DNA from: CBDDBK01 sp965225715
Lineage (GTDB): Bacteria > Bacteroidota > Bacteroidia > Cytophagales > Flammeovirgaceae
NCBI GenBank assembly: GCA_965225715.1
Contig: CBDDBK010000003.1
Location: 434,001 to 498,000 of the forward strand
DNA length: 64,000 nucleotides
Direction: 5' to 3'
Positions 8,911 through 18,645 of the stretch are shown in pieces (position 1 is the stretch's first letter; each line of letters begins with the position of its first letter). The position numbers and the translations under genes were made by a program. The notes under the pieces were generated by a model. It had not been told where the DNA came from. It did not search any database and saw only the letters and a program-made list of their open reading frames with translations.

Positions 8911-11900
8911 TTAATTAATAATAAAAGTAATCATTTTCCGTTTATTATCTTTAAGAATAACGGCTATATAAGTACCATTTGGCAAACCACTAATATCATA
9001 TTCCGATTGAGGTGTATTATACGTTTTTACAACTTGTCCTGTGCTATTAATAAAATATATTTTTACATCTTTTAGATTTTTTAAACCTGAAATTTTGAGA
9101 CTATTGGCTGCTGGATTAGGGTATAATAAGATATTATTTTGAGATAATGGGTTATCAGCTATAGATGTTATATTACCAATATTAATAGTAAAATTTTTAG
9201 AATAACTTGCCTCACTTTCATCAATTGTTGTTATAGTAATTTGGTAAGTATTTTTAATTGCAAAATTAAATACTTCAGCACTTAGAAGTTCATTATTTTG
9301 TAGCCGGAAACTAGCTGCATCCAGACCTGATAAGTTATAGCTATGTGTATCATTTGGATTATTAGCATCTATGGTGCTCAACACTCCAATAAGCGTTCCT
9401 ATGGCATGACCTTGAGCTATTGTATTATTTGAAAGGATTATATCGCTAGGTGCTTGGTTAGGATTAACAGTAATAGTAAAATTTTTAGAATAACTTGCCT
9501 CACTTTCATCAATTGTTGTTATAGTAATTTGGTAAGTATTTTTAATTGCAAAATTAAATACTTCAGCACTTAGAAGTTCATTATTTTGTAGCCGGAAACT
9601 AGCTGCATCCAGACCTGATAAGTTATAGCTATGTGTATCATTTGGATTATTAGCATCTATGGTGCTCAACACTCCAATAAGCGTTCCTATGGCATGACCT
9701 TGAGCTATTGTATTATTTGAAAGGATTATATCGCTAGGTGCTTGGTTAGGATTAACAGTAATAGTAAAATTTTCAGAATAGCTTAAATTACATGCATCAG
9801 TTGTTGTTATAGTAATTTGGTAGGTATTTTTAATTGCAAAATTAAATACTTCAGCACTTAGAAGTTCATTATTTTGTAGCCGGAAACTAGCTGCATCCAG
9901 ACCTGATAAGTTATAGCTATGTGTATCATTTGGATTATTAGCATCTATGGTGCTCAACACTCCAATAAGCGTTCCTATGGCATGACCTTGAGCTATTGTA
10001 TTATTTGAAAGGATTATATCGCTAGGTGCTTGGTTTATACCTGCTAATATTTTAAAAGCATCTAAGGCTATACCTTCTTGATTAACAGAAGCATCTGAAA
10101 AAAGTATAAAAGCAAATTGAACATTTGATTGCTCTGCCAAAAAGTTAAGATTGGCAACTGACCTCATATAATTTCCTCCTGAAGAACCAGACCAAGCAAA
10201 GGAGTCAAGATTATACCAGTTTTCTAGACCTGCTTCAAACGGTATAATATCATTAAAGCCACCACCATTAATAGAATATGCTAAATATAATACGTCATAA
10301 TCATCTTCTAGATCGTAATTAATATCAAAAGAAATATGAGGTGTAGGCAAATTTGAAAAATCAAATATAGGTGTTATTAAAAAGGAGAAAGTATTATTAG
10401 GGTAGTTTGCATCTAAATCAGTCATCCAAGCGCGTGAGCCTTCAGAAGCACTATTTAGATTTGTTTGATTGGGTTCGCCTAATTCCCATACTGAATCTAA
10501 GTTTATCCAACCGCCATGGTTATTGCTTTCAAAACTTTCTATATAAGGAAAAGATCGAATGGTATCAAAAATAAGTGCTGGTACATGAGCAACTACTGTA
10601 CTGAATGAATTATTATCAACAAAGATATCACCTGTATGGGTTAAAGTAACTGTGATTGTATAGTTAGTAACTTCAGAAAAATCATAAGTGGTTGAAAAAG
10701 TATGTTCCAATGCTTGATTAGCAGGAAGGCTAGTATTAATAGTTTCAGTGATTAGATCAATACCGTCAATATTAAGGGATAAAGTAAATCCAGTTTGAGC
10801 TTGAGTACCATTGTTAAATATAGTGGTAGTTATTGTTTCAGTTTCAGTTAAAGGTCCTGTGATTGGGCTAGATATCTCTGTAACTGCTAAATCGGTATCA
10901 GATAAACCGGATACTTCAAAACGAGCTGTGTAGGCACCATTGCCATGTGTACCTACCCCAACTAGACCGCCTTGCATTCTTTCTATAACATGTTCAACAA
11001 CAACGTCACCGATACCATTTGGATCTTCTTGTGTCCAAACAACTGGCGTTACTAAAGAATTAGTAGAATATAAACCAGCACTAGTACCGACAAAATAACG
11101 GTCTCCATCACCGATAATACGACAGCTTCTAAGGGAAGGTCCGCTACCGGAACCATCGATATTTTCTTCTAAATTACCACTTACATCTGTCCAAGATGTT
11201 CCTCCATCAGAAGAATAAAAAATACTCGGAATAGAATAATTAGAGAAACAGACTAAAATTTCATCTGAATTTAGTTGGTTGACACTAACTCCTGAAATAT
11301 AGGCATTTAATGGAAAGTTCTCGCCTGTAATTCCTGTGGTGATGGCTTCTCCGCCAGGATTAACAATTTTATAGAGTCTACCCCTTGTCGTACCTGCATA
11401 AACAACATTGCTACGGCTTACTCCTATTTCACTAATATAATCAGAAGCATTTATTCCTGGTAAACTTACTGTTTTCCAACCCACACCTGAGGAGCCTGTA
11501 CTCGATTGAGTATTGATATAGAAATCATTAGAACCTGCCAAATAAAACAAATCATCATTGATAGGGTCTAAATAAAAAGGTACAATGAATAAAGATGTTG
11601 AGTAAGTAGAAGGTGTAAAAGGCGTAAAAGTATTAGAAACGATATCATTAGCATTGTCGTATGAAAGTCTAAAGATATTTCCAAGCTGAGAGGATAAATA
11701 CCTTATAGTCCCATCTGAATTAAAAGCATTATAAGCTCCATCTCCTCCGAATTGATCCGTCCAAGTGGCATCAGATAGAGTATCGATAGTCAGCCAAGTG
11801 CTGTTATCTTGAAAACCTGCCATAATCTGATTGCCAGGTCCAAAAGAAAGTGCATAAACTTGGCTTGTTAAATAGCCATTATTAAGAGAAATCCAGGTTA

Positions 11901-13311
11901 CAGGAGCATTACCGGCAAGATTTGCAGTAATATCACTGGTTAGTTGCACACCACCATCATTACCCGATAAAGCTGAATCACCTGCCATGAATACGAAAGA
12001 ATGCTGATCTGGATGATGGTTAGGATAAAGGGCTATTTCATTATTTTCGTAACCACCTATCCAACGTGTATTAGTAGTAGTTGAAAATCCATCTGTGGAT
12101 CGGTAAAGATTTGTACCTCCAATAAGTACAAAATTTTCATCATTAGGTTTGACTTTAACCAATAAATCATAGCCACCTTGTGAATCAAAATTTCCAATAG
12201 AACCTCCTAAACGAGGAATATTATCTGATAAATCAGTCCATGTGTCTGTACTTTCATCGAAACGTTGCAGGGTATGTCCGGAAGTATGCGTACTACTTTG
12301 TCCGATAAAGTATAAAATATTTTCATTAGAAGGTGCTAAAGCCAATTCTTTTCGTTCTCTTTCTCCTATGGTAAAATTTGAAGATGTGGGGTTGATCATT
12401 GTCCAGTTAATACCATTGGCTGAGCTAAAGATGCCTTGATCATCAATAGAGGCATAAGCCATACCTATTGAACTCATAACAATATCAGTCCATGATCCAT
12501 TACTTGCCTCTCCTCTTGCTAATACTTGTGTAAAACTACTACCGCCATCTGTAGATTGATATATTCCTCCATAATTAGCTATTAATATATTCCCATTAGT
12601 AGGATTAATGACAATTTCATAATTATAATCAAAGTGAGAATCAAATAATTCGGGTATATTTGTAGCAGTAGCGGGAAGAATAGTCCAAGTTAAGCCATTA
12701 TCTATTGATTTATAAATACCATTTCCTCTATAAGGAGCATTTGTACCACTTGCTGAGTTTCCTCTTATTTCTCCTGTTCCATAGTACCAAGTAGAGTTTT
12801 CTGTACTGGTTGTATCTTGAATAAGACAGGAAACACTTTGTAACTCATTACTTCCTGTTGTTTTAGTCCAGGATAACCCTTTATCGTTAGATCGCCACAT
12901 TCCACCTGAAACGCCACCTGCTAAAATAATATTACTATCGTCATGATCAATAGCTAAAGCACGTGTTCTACCTCCGACATTATGAGGTCCTCGATTAACC
13001 CAATTTGTCAATCTATCGCCTATTGCAAAGGGTATGCCTTGTTTAGCGGCTTGTGCTTTCATAAAAGCAAGTTCTTTGGCACGAATATTTTTAGGTATTT
13101 TACCTGTTTTGGGGTCTTTGGTTCTTAATATATCAAAATCAATACGAGCTTGGGGATTATCTTTTTGAATATTCTGATTATTCTTGTTAAAATGATTTGG
13201 GAATAAATTTTTAAAAGTAGAAATTGGAATACCTTTTTGTTTTTGTTGGGCTTTAATAAATAAGATAAGCATAAAAATTAATGCAATTGACAAAACTATT
13301 CTTTTTTTCAT
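8911..13311 (-). CDS. Secreted BNR-repeat/cadherin protein with T9SS sorting tail
   Basis: This is a 1466-residue exported protein. It has a signal peptide (MKKRIVLSIALIFMLILF), then a long beta-propeller region (about 100-800) with sialidase/Vps10-like blocks such as WRSNDKGLSWTK and STDGGSSF. A CARDB-like segment (about 830-930) and a jelly-roll-like segment starting PYIESFESNNHGGW follow. Next come three nearly identical cadherin-like repeats of 96 residues, each starting NQAPSDIILSNNTIAQG. The C-terminus (NILLYPNPAANSLKI ... GLPNGTYIAVI) is a type A type IX secretion sorting domain. It is probably surface-attached or secreted and may act in adhesion or polymer processing. No catalytic site is recognised, so the function is unknown. 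Confidence 0.88.
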   Translation of the reverse strand: MKKRIVLSIALIFMLILFIKAQQKQKGIPISTFKNLFPNHFNKNNQNIQKDNPQARIDFDILRTKDPKTGKIPKNIRAKELAFMKAQAAKQGIPFAIGDRLTNWVNRGPHNVGGRTRALAIDHDDSNIILAGGVSGGMWRSNDKGLSWTKTTGSNELQSVSCLIQDTTSTENSTWYYGTGEIRGNSASGTNAPYRGNGIYKSIDNGLTWTILPATATNIPELFDSHFDYNYEIVINPTNGNILIANYGGIYQSTDGGSSFTQVLARGEASNGSWTDIVMSSIGMAYASIDDQGIFSSANGINWTMINPTSSNFTIGERERKELALAPSNENILYFIGQSSTHTSGHTLQRFDESTDTWTDLSDNIPRLGGSIGNFDSQGGYDLLVKVKPNDENFVLIGGTNLYRSTDGFSTTTNTRWIGGYENNEIALYPNHHPDQHSFVFMAGDSALSGNDGGVQLTSDITANLAGNAPVTWISLNNGYLTSQVYALSFGPGNQIMAGFQDNSTWLTIDTLSDATWTDQFGGDGAYNAFNSDGTIRYLSSQLGNIFRLSYDNANDIVSNTFTPFTPSTYSTSLFIVPFYLDPINDDLFYLAGSNDFYINTQSSTGSSGVGWKTVSLPGINASDYISEIGVSRSNVVYAGTTRGRLYKIVNPGGEAITTGITGENFPLNAYISGVSVNQLNSDEILVCFSNYSIPSIFYSSDGGTSWTDVSGNLEENIDGSGSGPSLRSCRIIGDGDRYFVGTSAGLYSTNSLVTPVVWTQEDPNGIGDVVVEHVIERMQGGLVGVGTHGNGAYTARFEVSGLSDTDLAVTEISSPITGPLTETETITTTIFNNGTQAQTGFTLSLNIDGIDLITETINTSLPANQALEHTFSTTYDFSEVTNYTITVTLTHTGDIFVDNNSFSTVVAHVPALIFDTIRSFPYIESFESNNHGGWINLDSVWELGEPNQTNLNSASEGSRAWMTDLDANYPNNTFSFLITPIFDFSNLPTPHISFDINYDLEDDYDVLYLAYSINGGGFNDIIPFEAGLENWYNLDSFAWSGSSGGNYMRSVANLNFLAEQSNVQFAFILFSDASVNQEGIALDAFKILAGINQAPSDIILSNNTIAQGHAIGTLIGVLSTIDANNPNDTHSYNLSGLDAASFRLQNNELLSAEVFNFAIKNTYQITITTTDACNLSYSENFTITVNPNQAPSDIILSNNTIAQGHAIGTLIGVLSTIDANNPNDTHSYNLSGLDAASFRLQNNELLSAEVFNFAIKNTYQITITTIDESEASYSKNFTITVNPNQAPSDIILSNNTIAQGHAIGTLIGVLSTIDANNPNDTHSYNLSGLDAASFRLQNNELLSAEVFNFAIKNTYQITITTIDESEASYSKNFTINIGNITSIADNPLSQNNILLYPNPAANSLKISGLKNLKDVKIYFINSTGQVVKTYNTPQSEYDISGLPNGTYIAVILKDNKRKMITFIIN
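9172..10035 (-). repeat. Three tandem 288-bp cadherin-repeat units
   Basis: Three in-frame copies of a 288-bp (96-codon) unit lie near the 3' end of the cargo gene. The marker tgcttggtt recurs at 9451, 9739 and 10027. The two downstream copies appear identical over most of their length. The first-translated copy differs mainly near its end (TDACNLSYSENF versus IDESEASYSKNF). Near-identity at DNA level points to recent expansion or gene conversion. Confidence 0.9.
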
Positions 13312-13768
13312 AATGATATTGGAATTAAATAGTAAAATAGTAGTTATTAGTTAGGATAAAAAAATTTGAAAAAGAAACTAATTATTTAAGAGTTTTTTTT
13401 GCTAAATAGTTTTGAAATATCAACAATTTTAAATAATCTAACTATAATACCAACACATTTTCTAAATTATATATATTCGAGTAGGGCTTTCTTATAAAAA
13501 AATAATATAAAGAATTAATTTCTTACGAAATTTTTTTTATCTTTATAGTCCTTAAATCACAAATACTATCGGCTAAAGTCAACCGCAGCTTATACTATTC
13601 TAAAAATAGAATTATTGACATTTATAAAAAAAATATGGGTAATTTTTTGGATTAAAAGAAAAAAATTATGATCTTTAGTCAATAATTTTCTTTTTTTTTG
13701 AACTACTTATATTATTTTACTAAACTAAATATTTAATTTTCATTACTTTAAATTTATAAATTAAAACT
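13312..13768. other. 457-bp gap between divergent genes, nothing recognised
   Basis: Very AT-rich DNA between the start of the T9SS cargo gene and the start of the hibernation factor gene. Promoters for both must lie here, but no clear TTG/TAnnTTTG pair was found. A weak tttatagtcctta near 13541 recalls the dispersed repeat but is too short to call. Confidence 0.4.
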
Positions 13769-14068
13769 ATGCGTATAACTATTCAAAATACCAAAAATTC
13801 ATTGGTAGACGATTCATTAAGGAGTTTTATGGAAAAAAAGTTAAATAAATTAATAACTTTTTATGCTGAAATTCAAAATGCTGATGTTTTCTTTTTTGAA
13901 GAGGGAAATACAAATAAGAATAAAGGTATGGAAGTTAAATTATATATCCCAGGACATGTGCTATTTGCCAAAGAACTAAGCCATAGTTTTGAACATGCTG
14001 TAGATGAAATAGTAGAATCGCTAAGACGACAACTTAGAAAAATTAAAACTAAAAAACAAATTGTTTAA
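13769..14068 (+). CDS. Ribosome hibernation promoting factor (short HPF/RaiA)
   Basis: A 99-residue protein of the HPF/RaiA family, which binds the 30S decoding region and inactivates ribosomes in stationary phase or stress. It has the family start MRITIQN, the helix DDSLRSFMEKKLNKLITFY, and the second helix SFEHAVDEIVESLRRQLRKIK followed by a lysine-rich end. It lacks the C-terminal dimerisation domain of long HPF, so it is the short form usual in Bacteroidota. It is a lone gene with a hairpin terminator directly downstream. Confidence 0.9.
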   Translation: MRITIQNTKNSLVDDSLRSFMEKKLNKLITFYAEIQNADVFFFEEGNTNKNKGMEVKLYIPGHVLFAKELSHSFEHAVDEIVESLRRQLRKIKTKKQIV

Positions 14069-14088
14069 ATTTATTTTGATATTTGCAA

Positions 14089-14132
14089 TACTTCGGTAAA
14101 TTTATATAAAATTATAATTTTTTACCGAAGTA
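14089..14132 (+). terminator. Hairpin terminator after the HPF gene
   Basis: The stem tacttcggtaaa pairs perfectly with tttaccgaagta across a 20-nt AT-rich loop, 20 bp beyond the HPF stop. Confidence 0.65.
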
Positions 14133-14135
14133 TGA

Positions 14136-14364
14136 TATTTTGGTAGTGTTACTAAATTGATAATTAACTAAATTATTATTTTTGTAAATGCTTGTTAGTG
14201 CGTATATTGTCAAAATAACATTATTTTTATTAATTTGAAAATCAAATATTTATAAGATATTTACTCGTTATCATTTTTTGTATAAACCAATAAATCCTAA
14301 GGAATAAAATAATCTATTAAGTCAAGTCTAATTAGCATTACTTGTGTAACACTACCTAAAATAG
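14136..14364. mobile_element. Possible miniature inverted-repeat element (about 230 bp)
   Basis: The left end reads tattttggtagtgttac (from about 14136) and the right end, read on the other strand, reads tattttaggtagtgttac (to about 14364). These are imperfect terminal inverted repeats of about 17 bp with one indel. Nothing is encoded between them. The GGTAGTGTTAC core loosely recalls IS1-type ends (IS1 itself begins GGTGATGCTGCC), and an IS1-type transposase remnant lies at about 26.4 kb. No clear target-site duplication was found. It fills the gap between the HPF gene and batA. Confidence 0.4.
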
Positions 14365-14369
14365 AATAA

Positions 14370-15416
14370 TTAATCTTGTAAAATATTTACCATAAAAGTA
14401 CTTTTAAAAAGCAACCAGATAAGCAAAAAGAGTATTCCATAAAAAGCATAAATAGTATAAAAATCTTCTTTATGGGTAAAGCGTTCTTCAAAAATTTCAG
14501 TTTTTTCATATTCATCTATAATATTAAATATTTTTTCCAAAGTCCTATTATCGGTAGCTCTAAAAAACTGCCCCTGTCCAATTTCAGCTATTTTTTTTAG
14601 TGTTTCTTCATTTAATGTATTATCTATATAGGCTGTCCTGCCATTTTGGTCTGTAAATGGTTGTCTACCATCTTTACCGATACCAATACTATAAATTTTT
14701 ATATTATAAGTTCCATTAGCTAATTCAGCTGCCCAAATAGGATCTATATTTCCTGCATTATTATCGCCGTCACTCATCAAAATAATAACTTTAGATTTGC
14801 TTTTTGATTCTTTCATTCTATTGATAGAAACGGCTAAGGCATTTCCTATTGCCGTACCATGCCATTGTTTTGTTAAGCTAAAATCTATTCTTTTTATCAT
14901 AGAAGATAAGAAACCAAAATCAATGGTTAAAGGGCAATAAGGAATAGCATCACCAGAAAAAATAACCGCCCCAATTTTATTTTCTTCTCTAGTCTGAATA
15001 AAATCTAAGGCTACTTTTTTAGCTGCTTCCAAACGATTGGGAAGGAAATCTTGGGTCCGCATAGATTCTGATAAATCTATAGCCAACATAATATCAATAC
15101 CTTCTGTCCATTTTTTTACTTCTTCATAAGACTTTTGAGGGCGAGCTAAGGCGAGTAAAAAAGAAAATAGGCTTAATATTAAGAATACTAGAGGAATGTA
15201 TCTTAAAAAAGCTGAAGGGTCTATTTTTAAAAAAGTATTCGGTAAGGCAACTTTTAACGTTTGACGGTTATACAGTTGAATAAGCAAACTAAGCCCTAAA
15301 ATAAGTGGAATGAGTAAAAGACAATATAAAAACATTGGATTTGCCCACTCAAAACTTCTCAAAGTAGATAGTTTAAACCAAAAAAAACGAAACCAGTCTA
15401 AACCAAATTCTTTCAT
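14370..15416 (-). CDS. BatA-like von Willebrand factor A membrane protein
   Basis: The protein has two N-terminal membrane segments (about 26-46 and 70-90), a VWA domain with the metal-binding motif DLSESM (D114, S116, S118) and the later MSDGDNNAGN, and a C-terminal membrane helix near 325-345. This layout matches BatA of the Bacteroides aerotolerance cluster, envelope proteins that work with a MoxR AAA+ ATPase. Here moxR is 3.2 kb away on the other strand and batB-E are absent, so the usual operon is broken up. At 348 residues the length is normal. The function in this organism is inferred. Confidence 0.85.
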   Translation of the reverse strand: MKEFGLDWFRFFWFKLSTLRSFEWANPMFLYCLLLIPLILGLSLLIQLYNRQTLKVALPNTFLKIDPSAFLRYIPLVFLILSLFSFLLALARPQKSYEEVKKWTEGIDIMLAIDLSESMRTQDFLPNRLEAAKKVALDFIQTREENKIGAVIFSGDAIPYCPLTIDFGFLSSMIKRIDFSLTKQWHGTAIGNALAVSINRMKESKSKSKVIILMSDGDNNAGNIDPIWAAELANGTYNIKIYSIGIGKDGRQPFTDQNGRTAYIDNTLNEETLKKIAEIGQGQFFRATDNRTLEKIFNIIDEYEKTEIFEERFTHKEDFYTIYAFYGILFLLIWLLFKSTFMVNILQD

Positions 15417-15458
15417 AATTATTCTATTTTAAAATCTTTAATAAAAAACTATTTATTT

Positions 15459-15480
15459 TTAATAGCAAAGCTATAATGAT
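15459..15480 (-). repeat. Partial dispersed-repeat tail
   Basis: The short stretch aatagcaaagctata matches, on the minus strand, the 3' end (tatagctttgctatt) of the dispersed repeat at 18026. It is only a fragment and lies in the gap upstream of the batA-like gene. Confidence 0.3.
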
Positions 15481-15557
15481 ACTTTTAAATTAACAATAAT
15501 TCGATAAATTTTTACTGTATTGATAATTATAATAATATGGATTTTGTTCAATAAAGT

Positions 15558-17696
15558 TTATTCTTTCATGGTATTTTGATCTCTCAAAATGTACATAGAT
15601 TCAAGAAGATAAGGGTCTGTCAAAATTTTTTTAGCCCAATCCTCTGCAAAAGCAACCTCTTGTTTATCCCCTTGATTTTTTACAATAGGTAAAAGTTTAA
15701 AGTCTTCGTCTTTTTTTTGAGTAAAAGTACGCTTAAATCCTTTTAAATAGTCTTTTTCTTTTTTCAATTTTTTATAGTTAAGTGTATTTTTAAATTGATC
15801 ATTTCTATCTTTTAAAAGCTGAGAAGTTTGTATAATTTCAGAAAAAACTTCATTATTCTGAATACGCAAGGCACTTTTTTTTCTTAAAAAATCATACATA
15901 TTTTTATTGTAATTATCAGAGGTATAATAAAATACCCTTGAGATAGAATCTGCTTTTAAAGCATATTTATATGCTCTTTCCCCAATGGTTAATTTACTGT
16001 AAATATCAGGTAAAATAATATCAGGAGTAACGCCTATATTTTGGGTAGTAGAGCCGTTGACTCTATAAAATTTTTCAAAGGTTAATTTTAAAGCTCCAAA
16101 AGGATTTAAAGAAGAATAAGTGGAATTTATAACATTATCTAAATTGATAACTTGTTGGACTGTACCTTTTCCATAGCTAACAGGGCTGCCTACAATAATA
16201 CCTCTTTGATAATCCTGAATAGCTGCTGCAAATATTTCTGAAGCTGAAGCACTGTAATGATTGATTAAAACGACCAAATGCCCATCATAAATGGGTTTTT
16301 TATTCATTTGAGGACGGTATGCTTTTGTTTGGTTGGCTGAATTTTTCACTTGAACTACAGGTCCTTCAATAAATAATCCTGACATTTCAATAGCTTCAGC
16401 AAGAGAACCACCACCATTGGTTTGTAAATCAATAATTAATCCATCAATACCCTCCTTTTTAAAATCTTCTATTGCTTTTTTTATATCTTCAGAAACTCTA
16501 GCGCCTTTTTTATCTGAAAAATCATGATAAAAAACAGGAACATCAATATAGCCGTATTTTTTATTTATTTTCTTATCTTCAACTGTAACATATTTTATAT
16601 AGCTTTCTTCAAGCACAACAATATCTCGAACAATAGGAATTACCTTAATGCTACCATCTAATTTTTTAACTGTTAAATGAACTGTTGAATTTTTCTTACC
16701 TCTAATTAAAGATACAGCATCTCGGAGAGACATATTTGTAACAGAAACAGGTATTTTACTATTTTCTTGGGCTACTTTTAAAATAATATCTTCACCTTTT
16801 AATTCTTTTTGTCTCCAAGCAGCACCTCCTGGTATTATTCTTACAACTTTTATATTACCTTCCGTTTTTTGAAGAACAGCACCAATACCTTCAAATTTTC
16901 CTGACATTGTTATATCAAAATCTTCTTTTTCAGATGGAGGAAGGTATTCAGTATGTGGATCATAAATAGATAATATAGAGTTAAGATAAATAGCATAACG
17001 TTCATCAGGATTCTGCTGCTCAAGGTAATTAAAACGGTTATTCAGGTTTTTTAAAGTTATAGAGCGAGATTCAGCTTCTAAGGTAAACTGATCTTTAACG
17101 TTAAGTGTTGAATCATTTTGATTTGCCTTTATTTCTGTCGTTTGTTGTTCAAGTAAATTATAGTAATAATCAATAGAATACCACTTTAACCCCTTAATCC
17201 AACGTTTTTCTTGTTCTTTCTTATTTTTACAATAGTTTTTATGTTCAAAATCTGTATTATAGTAGTCATCATTGCTATATTCAAAAGGCTTTGTCAAAAT
17301 TTGATGTACATAAGTTTTATAAGCATCTAAACGTGTTTTATAAATACTTTCGATCAAATTAAAAAAGGTAAGATCTCCTTTTTGAATATAGTCAATAATT
17401 TTCTTTTTATAATTTTCTAAACGTTTTATATCCTCAAGCAAAAAAAGCTCCTTATTGGGATCTAAAGATTTTAAGTATTGTTCAAAAAAACTATTAATAA
17501 ATTTAGAATCTTGAATTGTATTTTTATTGTAGTGATGCTGATTGGCAATGTTAAGTATGTTTTGTTGAAGTATCTGGTATTTAAATTGTTTTTCATATTC
17601 TTTACTATAATCTTGTGCTTGACTATTCAAACCCCAGATTAAAATAAAACAAATAACATATAATATCTTATAAAAAGTAATTTGGCGTAATTTCAT
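15558..17696 (-). CDS. Tail-specific (C-terminal processing) protease, S41 family
   Basis: This is a periplasmic serine protease of the Prc/Tsp type that cleaves proteins from their C-termini. A signal segment occupies residues 1-27. A long N-terminal helical domain (30-240) is followed by a PDZ domain (about 255-345, with GIGAVLQKTEGNIKV), then the S41 core with LQTNGGGSLAEA, the catalytic serine in SASASEIFAAAI and the lysine in SYGKGTVQ. The C-terminal part matches the extra domain of long Prc proteins. The length (712 residues) fits that form. It is a single gene; substrates are unknown. Confidence 0.9.
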   Translation of the reverse strand: MKLRQITFYKILYVICFILIWGLNSQAQDYSKEYEKQFKYQILQQNILNIANQHHYNKNTIQDSKFINSFFEQYLKSLDPNKELFLLEDIKRLENYKKKIIDYIQKGDLTFFNLIESIYKTRLDAYKTYVHQILTKPFEYSNDDYYNTDFEHKNYCKNKKEQEKRWIKGLKWYSIDYYYNLLEQQTTEIKANQNDSTLNVKDQFTLEAESRSITLKNLNNRFNYLEQQNPDERYAIYLNSILSIYDPHTEYLPPSEKEDFDITMSGKFEGIGAVLQKTEGNIKVVRIIPGGAAWRQKELKGEDIILKVAQENSKIPVSVTNMSLRDAVSLIRGKKNSTVHLTVKKLDGSIKVIPIVRDIVVLEESYIKYVTVEDKKINKKYGYIDVPVFYHDFSDKKGARVSEDIKKAIEDFKKEGIDGLIIDLQTNGGGSLAEAIEMSGLFIEGPVVQVKNSANQTKAYRPQMNKKPIYDGHLVVLINHYSASASEIFAAAIQDYQRGIIVGSPVSYGKGTVQQVINLDNVINSTYSSLNPFGALKLTFEKFYRVNGSTTQNIGVTPDIILPDIYSKLTIGERAYKYALKADSISRVFYYTSDNYNKNMYDFLRKKSALRIQNNEVFSEIIQTSQLLKDRNDQFKNTLNYKKLKKEKDYLKGFKRTFTQKKDEDFKLLPIVKNQGDKQEVAFAEDWAKKILTDPYLLESMYILRDQNTMKE

Positions 17697-18025
17697 ACTT
17701 AGTTATTAAAAATTTTACAGACTGATTTATCAAGTAAAATGATGTAAAACGATTTGTATAATTATTTACATCTTATAAGATTTCAAAAATATAGATTCAA
17801 CATTTATATATCAAAAATAATCAAAATTTTTTAACTAAAATAACTAAAAATTATATTAATTGCAACTAAATGATTAGCAAAAGTTCGACAACTTTTGAAA
17901 AGTTTCAAACTTTTGAAAAATTAATATATTGAAAACTAACAAATTAAATATATGAAACAAAAAAAATATAAACTTTTGGTTATCAATATATTAATAAAAT
18001 TTACCCAACTATTATGATTGATTTA

Positions 18026-18118
18026 TACTCAGATTACTTGAAAAAAAGAGTTTTTCGGATTCTAACCTATTGGTATTGAACCTTAACGTTTCGCAAAATA
18101 AAATAGCTTTGCTATAAT
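18026..18118 (+). repeat. Dispersed repeat copy (variant)
   Basis: It contains cagattacttgaaaaaaaga, then a block with tattggtattgaa, and ends aaatagctttgctata. The inverted copy at 22384-22477 is its closest relative. The remaining upstream gap (17697-18025) is AT-rich and holds no supported gene. Confidence 0.6.
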
Positions 18119-18139
18119 TCTATAAATATCACCTAAAAT

Positions 18140-18415
18140 GAAAGATTATACTTAAACGTATTACTAGTTTTTGGTTTTGCAGGTTTAGGCTGGTTTTTTG
18201 AAAGTTCAAACTCATTTTTATCTAATTTATCCAATCTAATTGCTATTGGAATTGGTACATATACCCTTATTAGAGAATTAGTATTTAGAAAAAGAAACAA
18301 AAGAAAACGAGATATTAAAGATAAAAAAGATGAATTGGAACTTGAAAATGCCATAAAAAAAAGGAAAATTTTAGATTTAGAAATATTGGAAATGAAAAAC
18401 AAGTTAAAAAAATAA
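18140..18415 (+). pseudogene. Small membrane protein gene, start out of frame
   Basis: This open frame of about 91 codons looks protein-like: a hydrophobic segment LYLNVLLVFGFAGLGWFF, a second segment LSNLIAIGIGTYTLI, then a strongly charged coiled-coil tail KRKRDIKDKKDELELE ending NKLKK. It has no ATG. The only nearby ATG (18138) is one base out of phase and hits a stop after five codons, so a one-base indel would restore MK-LYLNVLL. It is either a frameshifted gene or one using an unusual start. The minus-strand frame over the same bases is a shadow. The family is not recognised. Confidence 0.4.
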
Positions 18416-18645
18416 ATTTTTATAGCCTTATTTTTAAAAATAAGAAGATAGTATTTTCTTATTGAAGGCTTTGAATAACCTGTATTTCTCCAAAATTAAA
18501 GAAATATAATTAGTTGATTTTCTTATATTTATATTTTTTCTAAAATTGAAAAAATGAATTTTAAAAGGTTTAGCTTAATTTTTTCATCATATATTTATTG
18601 GCAACTAAAAAAGTTGTCCATTTATTACACAATTCATAATTTGCA

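Noticed and set aside
18133..18402. Minus-strand frame of 89 codons
   Set aside because: Its Ser/Phe-rich product looks like a shadow of the better plus-strand frame with membrane segments and a charged coiled coil.
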